From: Brachybacterium halotolerans
Lineage (GTDB): Bacteria > Actinomycetota > Actinomycetes > Actinomycetales > Dermabacteraceae
Direction of reading: 5' to 3'
DNA: 64,000 nt
Assembly: GCF_016623465.1 (NCBI RefSeq)
Contig: NZ_JAEDAJ010000002.1
Location: 260,093 to 324,092 of the forward strand
The stretch's first letter is position 1. Every line of letters begins with the position of its first letter. Below the pieces are notes generated by a model. It worked only from the letters and a program-made list of their open reading frames with translations, did not search any database and was not told the origin of the DNA. Made by a program: the position numbers and the translations under genes. This document shows positions 41,369 to 50,524 of the stretch, one piece after another.

Positions 41369-41747
41369 GGAATCGCCTGCGCTCTCGTCGGGGGTCGGGG
41401 TCTGTGGGCCGGACAATGCTGCTCGTGGGCGGTGACGGGAAGATTCTCCGGTCGGCCGCACGGATCCTTCCGGTCCGTGGCGGCAACGCGGCCCGGCGAT
41501 CGCATCGGTCGTCACGCGCTGCAATGCCTCGTCGACCGTAGGGTGCCGCGCGCCCCACCTCAAACCGCGGAGGCCGACGAAACCTCTCATACCGGGAGGA
41601 AGCGGGGCGACGGCGCGCGCCGTGGAGTGGCGCCTCGGAGCGGCGTCATGGGCGGTCAGCGCCGCTTTTCGCCGACGAGCGCCGCGTGAACGGTCACGAT
41701 CACGTCACGATCGGGCGCCGCTCGCCCAGCGCTGTAGGTTCGAGGGC
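41369..41747. other. Divergent intergenic region
   Basis: This 379-bp region separates the OpuB-type operon from the S9 peptidase gene. No convincing gene was seen. A direct repeat tcacgatcacgtcacgatc lies at 41695-41713, just upstream of the peptidase -10-like element, and could bind a regulator of either side. Confidence 0.55.
41735..41740 (+). promoter_or_regulatory. Putative -10 element of a leaderless promoter
   Basis: TAGGTT lies 7 nt upstream of the GTG at 41748, with no ribosome site. Confidence 0.5.
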
Positions 41748-43928
41748 GTGCACCCCTCGGACATCCGCCACCTGCTCTCCGTCTCCACACCCGCCCTCGC
41801 TCCCGACGCGAGCTTCGCGATCGTCGCCGTCTCCCATCCGGACGAGGGGGCCGACCGGAGCGTCGGCCAGCTCTGGAGGTTCGAGCTCGACGGCGCCGGC
41901 CGCAGGCACGGGGCTCCGCGGCGGGAGAGCGGCGCAGCCCGGCGCCTCACCCGCGGGATCTCCGACTCCGCGCCCCGTCTCTCCCCCGACGGCTCCGTCC
42001 TCGCCTTCCTGCGACCCGACGCGCGCGGCCGCGCGCAGATCCATCTCCTGGATCCCCGCGGCGGCGAGCCGATGAAGGTCACGGACGCCCCGCTGGGCGT
42101 CGGGGAGTTCGTCTTCTCGCCCGACGGCTCCCGCCTCGCGTTCCTCGCGCGGATCCCGGAGCCCGGTCGCTACGGCACCGTCGACGGCATCGGCCCCGAT
42201 GCGGAGCCCGCGCGGCGGGTGGACAGCGTGCGCTGGCACGCCAACGGCGTGGGCTGGAGCATCGACCGATCCCGCCAGGTGCACGTCCTGGACCTGCCGT
42301 CCCTGGACGACGAGCCCGAGTACCCGCAGGCGCCGCGGGTGGGGACGGGCAGCGAGGGCGGGGCCGACGGGGTTCGCGGTCCCGCCGAGTCCGACGGGGC
42401 CGAGGGCGCCGACGGGGCCGAAGACGCCTCCCCTGCTCCCGGCACGGTCGTGCAGCTCACCGAGGGCCCGGACGATCACACGGCGCTCGCCTTCGACACC
42501 GACGGCACGCGCGTGCTCGCGGTGCGCGACCGCCTCGAGTCCGACGTGCGCGACCTGCGCTCGGTGCTCGTCGCGATCGATGCCGGGACCCCGTCGTCCG
42601 CATCGATCCTGCTGGAGGAGGCCGACGGCCTCTCGATCGACCAGCTCGTCGCGCTCCCCGGCGGCGCTCTCGCCCTGCTCGCCTCCGAGCCGATCGACGG
42701 CCGTGACGCGATCGCGCCGGACCGCGCCGTCTGGCTGCTGGACCCGCCGAGCGGCTCCGCGTCCGGCCGTCCGCGCCGGATCACGGATCCCGAGCAGCTC
42801 GAGCTGACCTCAGCCGGGCCACTCGAGACGGCGGGCGATCGGGTGCTCGTCCACGAGCTGACGCGCGGGCGCATCCACCTGCACCTGGTCTCCCGCGACG
42901 GCACCACGCAGGAGGTGCTCGGCGGCGACCTCGAGGCGCACGGCGCCGCGGCCGTCTCCCCGCTCGGACGGGCCGGCGAGGTCGTGGTCCTCGCCGCCGT
43001 CTCGACCCCCACCAGCGCGGGCGAGCTCGTGCAGGTGCAGGTCCCGGCGCCGGGCGAGTCCGACGCGGACGCGGCGCGTGCCCTGCCGTCGGCCCCTCGC
43101 GTGCTCACCGACCTGGGTGCCGACCTGCGCGCCTGCGGGCTCGTCGCCCCGCGCGAGCTCGAGGTGGCCGGCCGCGATGGTCACCCGGTCCACGGCTGGC
43201 TCGCGGTGCCCGAGGGCGAGGGCCCCTTCCCCGTGATCCTCATAATCCATGGCGGACCGTTCGCGCACTACGGCGTCAGCGTCTTCGACGAGGTGCAGGT
43301 GCTCGCGGGTGCCGGGTACGCGGTCGCCTACTGCAATCCGCGCGGCTCCGCCGGGTACGGACGGGCGCACGGTCGCGCGATCAGGCACCGCATGGGCACC
43401 GACGACTTCGCCGACGTCATCGACTTCCTCGAGGGCGCGATCGCGGCCGACGCCGCGGAGCATCCGGGCCGGCTGGACGCCTCGCGCCCGGGAATCATGG
43501 GCGGCTCCTACGGCGGCTACCTCACCGCGTGGACCATCGCCCACGACCATCGCTTCGCCGCGGCGATCGTCGAGCGCGGCTTCCTCGATCCGGCGAGCTT
43601 CCAGGGCACGAGCGACATCGGCTCGTACTTCGGCGACGAGTACGTGGGCACCGACCCGGCCGACATCGCGCGGCAGAGCCCGTTCGCGCACGTGGGCGAC
43701 GTGCGCACGCCCACCTTCGTCATCCACTCCGAGCAGGACCTGCGCTGCCCGCTCGAGCAGGGCACCCGCTACTTCGCGGCGCTGCGCCGCAACGGGGTGC
43801 CGTCCTCGATGCTGGTGTTCCCCGGCGAGGACCACGAGCTCACCCGCTCCGGCCGCCCCCGGCACCGTCTGCAGCGCTTCGCCGCGATCCAGGACTGGTG
43901 GGAGCAGGCGTTCAGCGGCCGGGCATGA
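41748..43928 (+). CDS. S9 family (prolyl oligopeptidase-type) peptidase
   Basis: This 726-residue serine peptidase has an N-terminal propeller (about 1-470) with DGSVLAFLRPD and FSPDGSRLAFLAR-type repeats, and a C-terminal alpha/beta hydrolase domain. The catalytic triad is Ser587 (GGSYGGY), Asp664 (SEQDLRCP) and His696 (EDHELTR). It probably removes dipeptides or acylamino acids. A Gly/Asp/Ala-rich insertion (about 200-232) lies in the propeller. The GTG start has a -10-like TAGGTT 7 nt upstream. The stop lies in a direct repeat shared with the convergent M20 gene. Confidence 0.92.
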   Translation: MHPSDIRHLLSVSTPALAPDASFAIVAVSHPDEGADRSVGQLWRFELDGAGRRHGAPRRESGAARRLTRGISDSAPRLSPDGSVLAFLRPDARGRAQIHLLDPRGGEPMKVTDAPLGVGEFVFSPDGSRLAFLARIPEPGRYGTVDGIGPDAEPARRVDSVRWHANGVGWSIDRSRQVHVLDLPSLDDEPEYPQAPRVGTGSEGGADGVRGPAESDGAEGADGAEDASPAPGTVVQLTEGPDDHTALAFDTDGTRVLAVRDRLESDVRDLRSVLVAIDAGTPSSASILLEEADGLSIDQLVALPGGALALLASEPIDGRDAIAPDRAVWLLDPPSGSASGRPRRITDPEQLELTSAGPLETAGDRVLVHELTRGRIHLHLVSRDGTTQEVLGGDLEAHGAAAVSPLGRAGEVVVLAAVSTPTSAGELVQVQVPAPGESDADAARALPSAPRVLTDLGADLRACGLVAPRELEVAGRDGHPVHGWLAVPEGEGPFPVILIIHGGPFAHYGVSVFDEVQVLAGAGYAVAYCNPRGSAGYGRAHGRAIRHRMGTDDFADVIDFLEGAIAADAAEHPGRLDASRPGIMGGSYGGYLTAWTIAHDHRFAAAIVERGFLDPASFQGTSDIGSYFGDEYVGTDPADIARQSPFAHVGDVRTPTFVIHSEQDLRCPLEQGTRYFAALRRNGVPSSMLVFPGEDHELTRSGRPRHRLQRFAAIQDWWEQAFSGRA

Positions 43929-43957
43929 GCGCGACGCTCAGCGGCCGCTCGTGAGCG
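43911..43957. repeat. 21-bp direct repeats carrying two convergent stop codons
   Basis: ttcagcggccgggcatgagcg (split here as 43911-43931) and the related unit at 43937-43957 match at 17 of 21 positions. The S9 stop (TGA 43926-43928) lies in the first unit and the M20 stop (TCA 43938-43940) in the second. Confidence 0.7.
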
Positions 43958-45146
43958 CCTCCCAGGCGAGCGTCGCGAGCAGCAGCGCCTGGTCCGCGAG
44001 CACCGAGTCGTCGAACATCGCGTACGCGGAGTGGTTCGAGGCCGGCGGGTGCTCGGGGTCCCAGTCGGCGGCCACGCCCACGAAGCCGTAGGCGCCGGGC
44101 ACCGCCTCCAGCACGCGCGAGAAGTCCTCGGATCCCGTGCGGGGCCGCTCGAGCTGCTCGACGCGCTCCTCGCCGAACAGGTCGCGCGCCACGCGCGAGA
44201 ACTCCTCGGCGGCGGCGGCGTCGTTCACCGTCGCGGGAAGGACCTCCCGGAACTCGACCTCCGCCTCGAGTCCGTGGGCGGCGGCCACGTGGCGCACCAG
44301 CTCGGGCAGCTCGCGCGCAGCGCGTCGGACGGCCTCGGCGCTGAACGTGCGCACGCCGGCGCGCAGCCGCGCCCGCTCGGGGATCACGTTCGGGGCGGAT
44401 CCGGCATGGAGCTCGCCGACGGTGACCACGACCGGGTCGAAGACGCTGAAGCGGCGGGTGACCTCGGTCTGCAGGGCGAGCACGATCTCCGCGGCGGCGG
44501 GCACGGGGTCGCGGGCCTCCTGCGGACGCGAGCCGTGGCCCCCGGTGCCCAGCACCGTCACCTCGAGGATCGAGTAGGCGGCCATCAGGGTGCCGCCGCG
44601 CACCCCGATCCGCCCCGTCGGCGAATCGGCGTGGACGTGGATGCCGAAGGCGCTGGTGGGACGCTCGCCGGCGACGTCCAGGAGCCCCTCGGCGAGCATG
44701 CGGCCGGCCCCGTCGTACCCCTCCTCTCCCGGCTGGAACATGAGGATCACGGTGCCCGGCAGCTCGTCGATCCGCGCGGCGAGGAGGCGGGCGGCGCCGA
44801 CGAGTCCGGCCACGTGCAGGTCGTGCCCGCACGCGTGCATCGCCCCGTTGGTCGAGGCGAAGGGCAGGCCCGTCGCCTCGGTGATGGGGAGCGCGTCCAT
44901 GTCGCCGCGCAGCAGGGTCACCGGTCCCGGTCTGCCGCCGCGCAGCACGCCCACCACCGAGGTCAGGTCACGGCCCTGGATGATCTCGAGGCGGTCGCCG
45001 TCGAGCCCGAGGCCCTCGAGCTCGCGCAGGACCCTCTCCTGGGTCCACGGCAGCTGCAGCCCGACCTCGGGATGGGCGTGCAGGTCCCGGCGCAGCGCCT
45101 GGAGGTCGGCGAGGAAGCCGTCGGGGAGGGCGAACGGTGCGGGCAT
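43938..45146 (-). CDS. M20 family amidohydrolase/peptidase
   Basis: This 402-residue enzyme hydrolyses an amide bond of an N-acyl or N-carbamoyl amino acid. Metal ligands are visible: Cys106 and His108 (HACGHDLHVAG), Glu141/Glu142 (FQPGEEGYDGA) and the dimerisation-domain His in TGGHGSRP. It starts DLHAHPEVG and ends with ASNHSAYAMFDDSVL, as in the M20D (hippurate hydrolase-like) group. AGGAGA precedes the ATG. It is convergent with the S9 peptidase gene, 9 bp away. Confidence 0.92.
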   Translation of the reverse strand: MPAPFALPDGFLADLQALRRDLHAHPEVGLQLPWTQERVLRELEGLGLDGDRLEIIQGRDLTSVVGVLRGGRPGPVTLLRGDMDALPITEATGLPFASTNGAMHACGHDLHVAGLVGAARLLAARIDELPGTVILMFQPGEEGYDGAGRMLAEGLLDVAGERPTSAFGIHVHADSPTGRIGVRGGTLMAAYSILEVTVLGTGGHGSRPQEARDPVPAAAEIVLALQTEVTRRFSVFDPVVVTVGELHAGSAPNVIPERARLRAGVRTFSAEAVRRAARELPELVRHVAAAHGLEAEVEFREVLPATVNDAAAAEEFSRVARDLFGEERVEQLERPRTGSEDFSRVLEAVPGAYGFVGVAADWDPEHPPASNHSAYAMFDDSVLADQALLLATLAWEALTSGR

Positions 45147-45453
45147 GAGGTCTCCTCGGTCGTCGTCGGATCGGGTCCAGTCTGCCCGGATCGGTGCGCC
45201 TGCGCGTCGCGGGTGCCACACTGGTGGCGCGCAGGAGGTGATCGCCTTCTCTTTCCACGCCCGGGGTGGAGACCGCGACGGAGGAGTGGACTAGCATCGA
45301 TCCGGCCCTCGATACCGTCGTGGAGGACAGCCTCCGGGGACGCGGTCGATGCTCACGCCCCCTGGGATGTCCGCCCGCCGTGATCCTCGCGCCCGCCAAC
45401 CCCCAGGCGTGCCCGCCGCCGACACGTCTCCATCCCGTCCATCGAGGAGAAAG
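45147..45453. other. Divergent intergenic region upstream of ndh
   Basis: This 307-bp gap has no convincing gene. It holds gccacactggtggc (short inverted repeat, about 45219-45232) and a TAGCAT hexamer at 45292-45297 that could be a -10 element for ndh with a leader of about 150 nt. Confidence 0.45.
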
Positions 45454-46845
45454 ATGTTCGAGTTCCCCTTCGGCAGTCGCCGGACCGTTCCTGCCAAGGA
45501 CGGCGCGAGCTGGCCTCACGTCATCATCATCGGCGGTGGCTTCGCCGGCGCCAACGCCGTGCTGGGCCTGCGCGACACCCGCGTGCGCGTCACCCTCATC
45601 GACCGCAACGTCTACAAGACGTTCCAGCCGCTGCTGTACCAGGTCGCGACCGCCGGCCTGAACCCGGGCGACGTCACCATGTTCCTGCGCGGCCTGTCGC
45701 TGAACGTGCCGAACATGCGCTACCGCCAGGGCGAGGTCGTGGGCGTCGACCCGGAGCAGAAGGTCGTGCGCCTCGAGAACGGCACGGACAGCCCCGACGA
45801 GCTCTCCTACGACTACCTGGTCCTCGCCAACGGCGCGACCACCACGTACTTCGGCACCCCGGGCGCCGAGGAGCACGCGATGCCGATGTACACGCGCTCC
45901 CAGGCGATCGCCATCCGTGACCGCGTGTTCTCCGAGCTCGAGCGCACCAGCCGCATCGAGGACACCGACCGGGTGCACGTCTCGATCGTCGGCGGCGGGC
46001 CGACGGGCGTGGAGATCGCCGGCGCCCTCGCGGACTTCCGCATGCAGGAGCTGGACATCCTCTACCCGGAGATGGACCCGGGCACTCTCCAGATCACGCT
46101 GCTTCAGCGCGGCGGCGAGCTCATCAAGGAGTTCCGAGAGGAGTTCCGCGAGTACGCGGCCGAGGAGCTCGAGGCCCGCGGCGTCGAGCTGCGCCTGGGC
46201 CACGGCGTGAAGTCCGTGGGCTACGACTTCGTCGAGCTCGACGACGGCTCGATCCTCGAGTCCGACATCACCGTGTGGGCCGCGGGCGTCGCGATCGCGG
46301 AGACCGTCAAGGACTGGGGCCTGCCCCAGGATTCGCGCGGACGCCTCGACGTCGACGAGAACCTGCAGGTCAAGGGCTTCCCCGGCGTGTACGCGGCCGG
46401 CGACATCGCCGGCGGCGAGAACGCCCTCCCGCAGCTCGCGCAGCCCGCCATCCAGTCCGGCCGCGCCGTCGCCCGCATGATCGACGCCGACGTCCGCGCC
46501 CAGGGCAAGGACAAGAAGCCCTTCCACTACGTGGACCTGGGCACCATGGCCACGATCGGCCGCCGCGCCGCCATCACCGAGCTGCCCGACCTGCCGATCG
46601 CCGGCTCGATCGGCCTCTCCGGCACGGTGGGCTGGTTCGCCTGGCTGGGCGTGCACGTCACCAAGCTGCTGGGGCACCGCAACCAGCGCGCGGTCTCGAT
46701 GAACCTGCTGAGCCTGTACGCCGGCACCCGCGCCACCCACCAGCCGAACCCCGTGGTCGGCGAGGTCGACTCGATCGCCGCCGCCACGACCTTCCGCGAA
46801 GAGGCCCAGCACCGCCTGTTCGGCCCCGACAAGCAGCACAGCTGA
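45454..46845 (+). CDS. ndh: Type II NADH dehydrogenase (NDH-2)
   Basis: This 463-residue membrane-associated flavoenzyme passes electrons from NADH to quinone without pumping protons. The FAD motif is IIIGGGFAGANAVLGLR (25-40), the second Rossmann motif is VSIVGGGPTGVEIAGAL (about 170), and VYAAGDIAGG marks the FAD-binding end. The C-terminal part (YVDLGTMATIGRRAAI, GWFAWLGVHVTKLLG) is typical and forms membrane-contact helices. GAGGAGAAAG precedes the ATG. Confidence 0.95.
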   Translation: MFEFPFGSRRTVPAKDGASWPHVIIIGGGFAGANAVLGLRDTRVRVTLIDRNVYKTFQPLLYQVATAGLNPGDVTMFLRGLSLNVPNMRYRQGEVVGVDPEQKVVRLENGTDSPDELSYDYLVLANGATTTYFGTPGAEEHAMPMYTRSQAIAIRDRVFSELERTSRIEDTDRVHVSIVGGGPTGVEIAGALADFRMQELDILYPEMDPGTLQITLLQRGGELIKEFREEFREYAAEELEARGVELRLGHGVKSVGYDFVELDDGSILESDITVWAAGVAIAETVKDWGLPQDSRGRLDVDENLQVKGFPGVYAAGDIAGGENALPQLAQPAIQSGRAVARMIDADVRAQGKDKKPFHYVDLGTMATIGRRAAITELPDLPIAGSIGLSGTVGWFAWLGVHVTKLLGHRNQRAVSMNLLSLYAGTRATHQPNPVVGEVDSIAAATTFREEAQHRLFGPDKQHS

Positions 46846-47217
46846 GCCCGGGCTGGGCCCGGCCGGTGCCTGGGTGGGGCAGGTCGACTGCCTGGGCGCG
46901 GTCGGCCGACTGGCTGGGCGCGACCGGTTGACTGCCTGGTATGCGCGACCGGTTGACTGCCGCGCCCGGACAGTACCGGCGCGGCTGCCCCCGGGGACTG
47001 GAACGTCGTCGATCTGCGGATCGCGGGCACTCGGCGGGCGGTCTCCAGCGGGGGCGTGCACTACGCGTAGTCATAGGTCGGGTGACGTGCTCTATTCGTC
47101 GTGACCCGACCTCCTGCTACGCGAAGTGCACGGGGCACCCGGAGACCCGTGTCAACGCCGCGGTGTCGCCCCGTCCGGCGGTCGCCCCTCGGCCCCTCGT
47201 CGCAGCGAGCCTTGTCC
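46846..47217. other. Intergenic region with tandem repeats and HP3 element
   Basis: This 372-bp stretch has no convincing gene. After the ndh stop it carries imperfect tandem repeats: gcgaccggttgactgcc appears twice (about 46919-46965), with related tgcctgggcg-type units before it. The 80-bp palindromic HP3 copy at 47056-47135 follows. Confidence 0.6.
47056..47135. repeat. 80-bp palindromic element, family HP3, copy 1
   Basis: The outer arms gtgcactacgcgtag and ctacgcgaagtgcac pair at 14 of 15 positions, and inner arms around aggtcgggtgacg and cgtgacccgacct pair at 12 of 13. It is 79/80 identical to copy 2 at 48230-48309. In this copy pairing extends outward (gtctcc at 47041 with ggagac at 47141). 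It lies 82 nt past the stop of the broken AbiEi/DUF559 gene. Confidence 0.9.
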
Positions 47218-48060
47218 TCAGCGCAGTGACCGACGCTTGCGGTGCAGACGGTGGGCGACGATGGACCTCAGAAGCTCACGGGTCCGTTCCCACTCCTCGA
47301 TGACGTCCTCCCAGGTCAACCGTAGAACCACATAACCCTGCGCGATCAGCAGCTGATCCCGGCGCCGGTCCTCCGCGTACGCATCCGGGTCCGTGTGGTA
47401 GGCAGCGCTGTCGCATTCGATGATCAGACGCTCACCCACACGGATGTCGGTGCGGCCCACGGTGTCGACGTACCACTGCGGCTCCACTCGAACCCCCAGG
47501 CGCTGCAGGTACCTGCGCACCCGAGTCTCCGTGCCCGACTGGGCACGCGGGTCGATGACACCGATGCTCTCGCGCAGCTTCACCGGCAGACCCGCGAGCA
47601 CCCCGTCGATCTCGTCCGCGCTCAGCAACCCCTGGTTCGCCACGGACTCGAAGGCGATCGCCGCGTCCTCCGCTCCGCGGCAACGCGCGAGGCGGTCCAG
47701 TGCGATGCGGATCGGCATGATCGGCTCGAAGTCGGGCCAGCGGTGCTGTTACTTGTGGGGCACGACGCCACGATCAGGGGTGCGCGGCTTCTCCCCGCGC
47801 AGGGTCGCCACATGCAGCTTCTCGTCGCGCACCATCCAGACGCCGTGCAACTCCAGGGCGTCCCCGCAGGTGAGGCGGGCCCCGATCTTCAACGCTCGGG
47901 CAACCTTCGCGGGGGTCTCCGGCGTTCCGTACCATCCGCGCCCGAGCTGGACGAGCGTCCCCTGCGCGATCTCTCGCGCGATCACTCGGCGGGAGATCCC
48001 GCTGTCCTCGCGCACGGACGACGGGATCACGTGCAATTCCTTCTTGTGCTCCGATTCCAT
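47218..48060 (-). pseudogene. AbiEi-like/DUF559 protein gene interrupted by an in-frame stop
   Basis: The first part (ATG at 48060) encodes 103 residues: a helix-turn-helix-like AbiEi-type region (SGISRRVIAREIAQGTLVQLGRGWYGTP) and LTCGDALELHGVWMVRDEKLHVAT, ending at a TAA (47749-47751). Reading continues in the same frame after the stop (QHRWPDFEPI-M at 47718) to 47218. That part has ESGTETRVRRYLQRLGVRVEPQWYVDTVGRTDIRVGERLIIECDSAAYHTDPDAYAEDRRRDQLL, a DUF559/Vsr-like endonuclease fold. Actinobacterial relatives carry both parts in one protein, so this is a nonsense-interrupted gene. HP3 repeats lie on both sides. The function of the family is unknown. Confidence 0.8.
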
Positions 48061-48410
48061 GTCGCGGAGCCTCTGCCGTGCGCAGTGCCCCCACCAGCCT
48101 TCCGCGCCGATTGTGGATGACAGCGCCCACCCCGGGGTTGGGGAGGACTCGCGGTGCCCGTCCCGCTGCGTCTTCGGCGCGGCGCCGACGGGCGCACTGC
48201 CCTCTCTCCGCCGGGTCTCGAGCAAGGGTGTGCACTACGCGTAGTCATGGGTCGGGTGACGTGCTCTATTCGTCGTGACCCGACCTCCTGCTACGCGAAG
48301 TGCACGGGGTGCCCGGGGACTCGCGCCGAGACGGCGACGCGGGCCCGCGCGGCCGACCACGCGACGTGCGCGTCCACCCGCATCTGCGCGCTCAGTCGAC
48401 GCCTGCGGAC
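48061..48410. other. Intergenic region with HP3 element
   Basis: This 350-bp stretch between ribH and the broken AbiEi/DUF559 gene has no convincing gene. It carries the HP3 copy at 48230-48309, followed by very GC-rich sequence up to the ribH stop. Confidence 0.6.
48230..48309. repeat. 80-bp palindromic element, family HP3, copy 2
   Basis: It differs from copy 1 at one position (catgg against catag). It lies 101 nt past the ribH stop codon. The two copies bracket the nonsense-interrupted gene at 47218-48060. Confidence 0.9.
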
Positions 48411-48962
48411 TCAGTCGACCCCGGCGATGCGGAAGCCGACGCCTCCGGCGCGGGGCGCGGACCTGCCGATCGGCCGGCCCGAGCTCTCCGCCTCCTCCTG
48501 CAGACGACGGGTGACGTTGGCGGTCGCGACGGCGGCCTCGGCGGCCTCCGCCCCCTTGTCCTCGATGGAGCCCGCGAGGCCGGCGCGGTCGAGGGCCTGC
48601 TGTTCGGTGTCGCAGGTCAGCAGGCCGAATCCGATGGGGATGCCCGTGCGCAGGGTGACGTCGGTGAGCCCCTGGGTGGCGGCCTGGCACACGTACTCGA
48701 AGTGCGGGGTGCCGCCGCGGATCACGGTGCCGAGCGCGATGACCGCGTCGGCCGAGGCCGCGGCGTGGAGGGCGGCGACCGGCAGCTCGAACGAGCCCGG
48801 GACGCGGACCAGGTCGACCGAGCTGACCTTCGCCTCCTCCAGGGCGCGCGCGGCGCCGTCGATCAGTCCGTTCATGATCTGCTCGTGCCAGCTCGCGGCG
48901 ACGATCACGACCCTCAGGTCGCTGCCGTCCGTGTTCAGCTGGGGCGCTCCTGCTCCGCTCAT
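48411..48962 (-). CDS. ribH: 6,7-dimethyl-8-ribityllumazine synthase
   Basis: RibH joins the ribityl-uracil and dihydroxybutanone-phosphate precursors to make lumazine. The protein has 183 residues with [30 protein letters not shown] and [15 protein letters not shown] (catalytic His87). A C-terminal tail of about 25 residues ([17 protein letters not shown]) is longer than usual. It is last in the rib operon and overlaps the ribBA stop by 4 bp (ATGA). Confidence 0.95.
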   Translation of the reverse strand: MSGAGAPQLNTDGSDLRVVIVAASWHEQIMNGLIDGAARALEEAKVSSVDLVRVPGSFELPVAALHAAASADAVIALGTVIRGGTPHFEYVCQAATQGLTDVTLRTGIPIGFGLLTCDTEQQALDRAGLAGSIEDKGAEAAEAAVATANVTRRLQEEAESSGRPIGRSAPRAGGVGFRIAGVD

Positions 48963-50524
48963 GACTGGGGTGTCCTTCCTGTGGTGGTGAGAGGTGTGCT
49001 GGCCTGTGTTGTGGCGGCCTGGGTTGCGGTGGCCTGGGTCGTGGTGGTGTCGAGGGGGATGAGGTGCCCCATCGCCTCGGCCTTGGTGCGCAGGTAGCGG
49101 GCGTTGTGCGGGGTGCGGCCGACGAGCAGCCGGGTCGTGCGGGCCACGTCGATCCCGTGCCGCGCGAGCTCCTGCGCCTTCTGCGGATTGTTGGTCAGCA
49201 GGTCGACGTGCTCGAGGCCCAGGTCGCGGAGGATCGCGGCGGCCGCTCCGTACTCCCGCAGGTCGCCCTCGAAACCGCGCTCCAGATTGGCGGTGAGGGT
49301 GTCGAATCCGTGGTCCTGCAGGTCGTACGCGGCGATCTTCTCGAGCAGGCCGATGCCGCGGCCCTCGTGCCCGCGCAGATAGATGACGGCGCCGCCGCGC
49401 TCGGCGACCTGGCGCAGCGACTCCTCGAGCTGCGGCCCGCACTCGCACCGCAGGGAGCCGAACGCCTCCGCCGTCAGGCACTCCGAATGCACGCGGACCA
49501 GCGCCGGGGCCACCGCGGAAGCCGGTGCCGCCGCGGGTGCCGGATGCGCCGCGGGTGCCGGATGCGCCGCGGGTGCCGGATGCGCCGCGGGTGCCGGGTG
49601 CGCCGGGACCGCCGTAACCGCCTCGGCCGGGCGCTCGGGCGGGTCCGCCACCAGGGCGACGTGGTCGGCGCCCGTGCGCAGGTCGCGGAAGCCGTGGATA
49701 CGGAACGCGCCGTGCCGCGTCGGCAGGTCGGCGCTGCCCGTGTGCTCGACGCGAGCCGGCGCTGCGGCCCGAGGCTCGGGCCCGACGCTGCGCGACTCCT
49801 CCTGCCCCGCGTCCTGCCCTGCACGCCCGCGGTCACCCGGGTGCCCCGCGAGTCCGTCGACGAGGTCCGCGATCGTGAGCAGCACGAGTCCCTCGTCGGC
49901 GGCGAGGACGCTCGCCTCCTCGAGCCGCATGACTTCGCCGTCGTCCCTGACCAGCTCCCCGATCGCGCCGACGGGCGGGAGGCCTGCGGCGCGGCACAGG
50001 TCGACCGCGGCCTCGGTGTGCCCGGGCCGCTCGCCGACGCCACCGGGCACGGCGCGCAGCGGGATCACGTGGCCGGGGCGGATGAGGTCCGCGGGCACGG
50101 CCCGGGGATCGGCGAGGGCGCGCAGCGTCGTGGCGCGGTCGCTCGCAGAGATCCCGGTGGTGACACCGCGCGCGGCGTCGACGCTCACGGTGTACGCGGT
50201 GCGCAGGGAGTCCTCGGTGCGGGGCACCATGAGCGGCAGCTCGAGGTGATCCGCGATCTCGGCGGGCATGGGCGCGCACAGGTAGCCGGACGTCCGTCGC
50301 ACCATCCAACCCACCCACCGCGGGGTCGCGAGCTGGGCGGAGATGATGGCGTCGACCTCGTTCTCGCGGTCCTCCGAGTCCGCGACGAGCACGGGCCGAC
50401 CCGCGCGCAGCTCCGCGAGCGCCGCGTCGATCCGGGCCTCGCGCGTCCCGGGGATCAGGGCCCCGGGAGCCGTCGTGTCCGTCATCGGCGTCGTCCCGGC
50501 TGTCGTCGGCGTCGTCCCGCTCAT
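48959..50524 (-). CDS. ribBA: Bifunctional 3,4-dihydroxy-2-butanone-4-phosphate synthase / GTP cyclohydrolase II
   Basis: This 521-residue protein makes both riboflavin precursors. The N-terminal RibB domain (about 28-230) has [21 protein letters not shown] and [14 protein letters not shown]. The C-terminal RibA domain (about 320-500) has the zinc cysteines in [17 protein letters not shown] and [16 protein letters not shown]. Between them is a long Ala/Pro/His-rich linker of about 70 residues with four HPAPAA units. The start overlaps the ribE stop (ATGA). Confidence 0.95.
   Translation of the reverse strand: MSGTTPTTAGTTPMTDTTAPGALIPGTREARIDAALAELRAGRPVLVADSEDRENEVDAIISAQLATPRWVGWMVRRTSGYLCAPMPAEIADHLELPLMVPRTEDSLRTAYTVSVDAARGVTTGISASDRATTLRALADPRAVPADLIRPGHVIPLRAVPGGVGERPGHTEAAVDLCRAAGLPPVGAIGELVRDDGEVMRLEEASVLAADEGLVLLTIADLVDGLAGHPGDRGRAGQDAGQEESRSVGPEPRAAAPARVEHTGSADLPTRHGAFRIHGFRDLRTGADHVALVADPPERPAEAVTAVPAHPAPAAHPAPAAHPAPAAHPAPAAAPASAVAPALVRVHSECLTAEAFGSLRCECGPQLEESLRQVAERGGAVIYLRGHEGRGIGLLEKIAAYDLQDHGFDTLTANLERGFEGDLREYGAAAAILRDLGLEHVDLLTNNPQKAQELARHGIDVARTTRLLVGRTPHNARYLRTKAEAMGHLIPLDTTTTQATATQAATTQASTPLTTTGRTPQS
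49517..49610 (-). repeat. 18-bp tandem repeat encoding an HPAPAA linker
   Basis: About four and a half in-frame units of gccgcgggtgccggatgc (plus-strand view) encode the Ala/Pro/His linker between the RibB and RibA domains. Confidence 0.75.
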
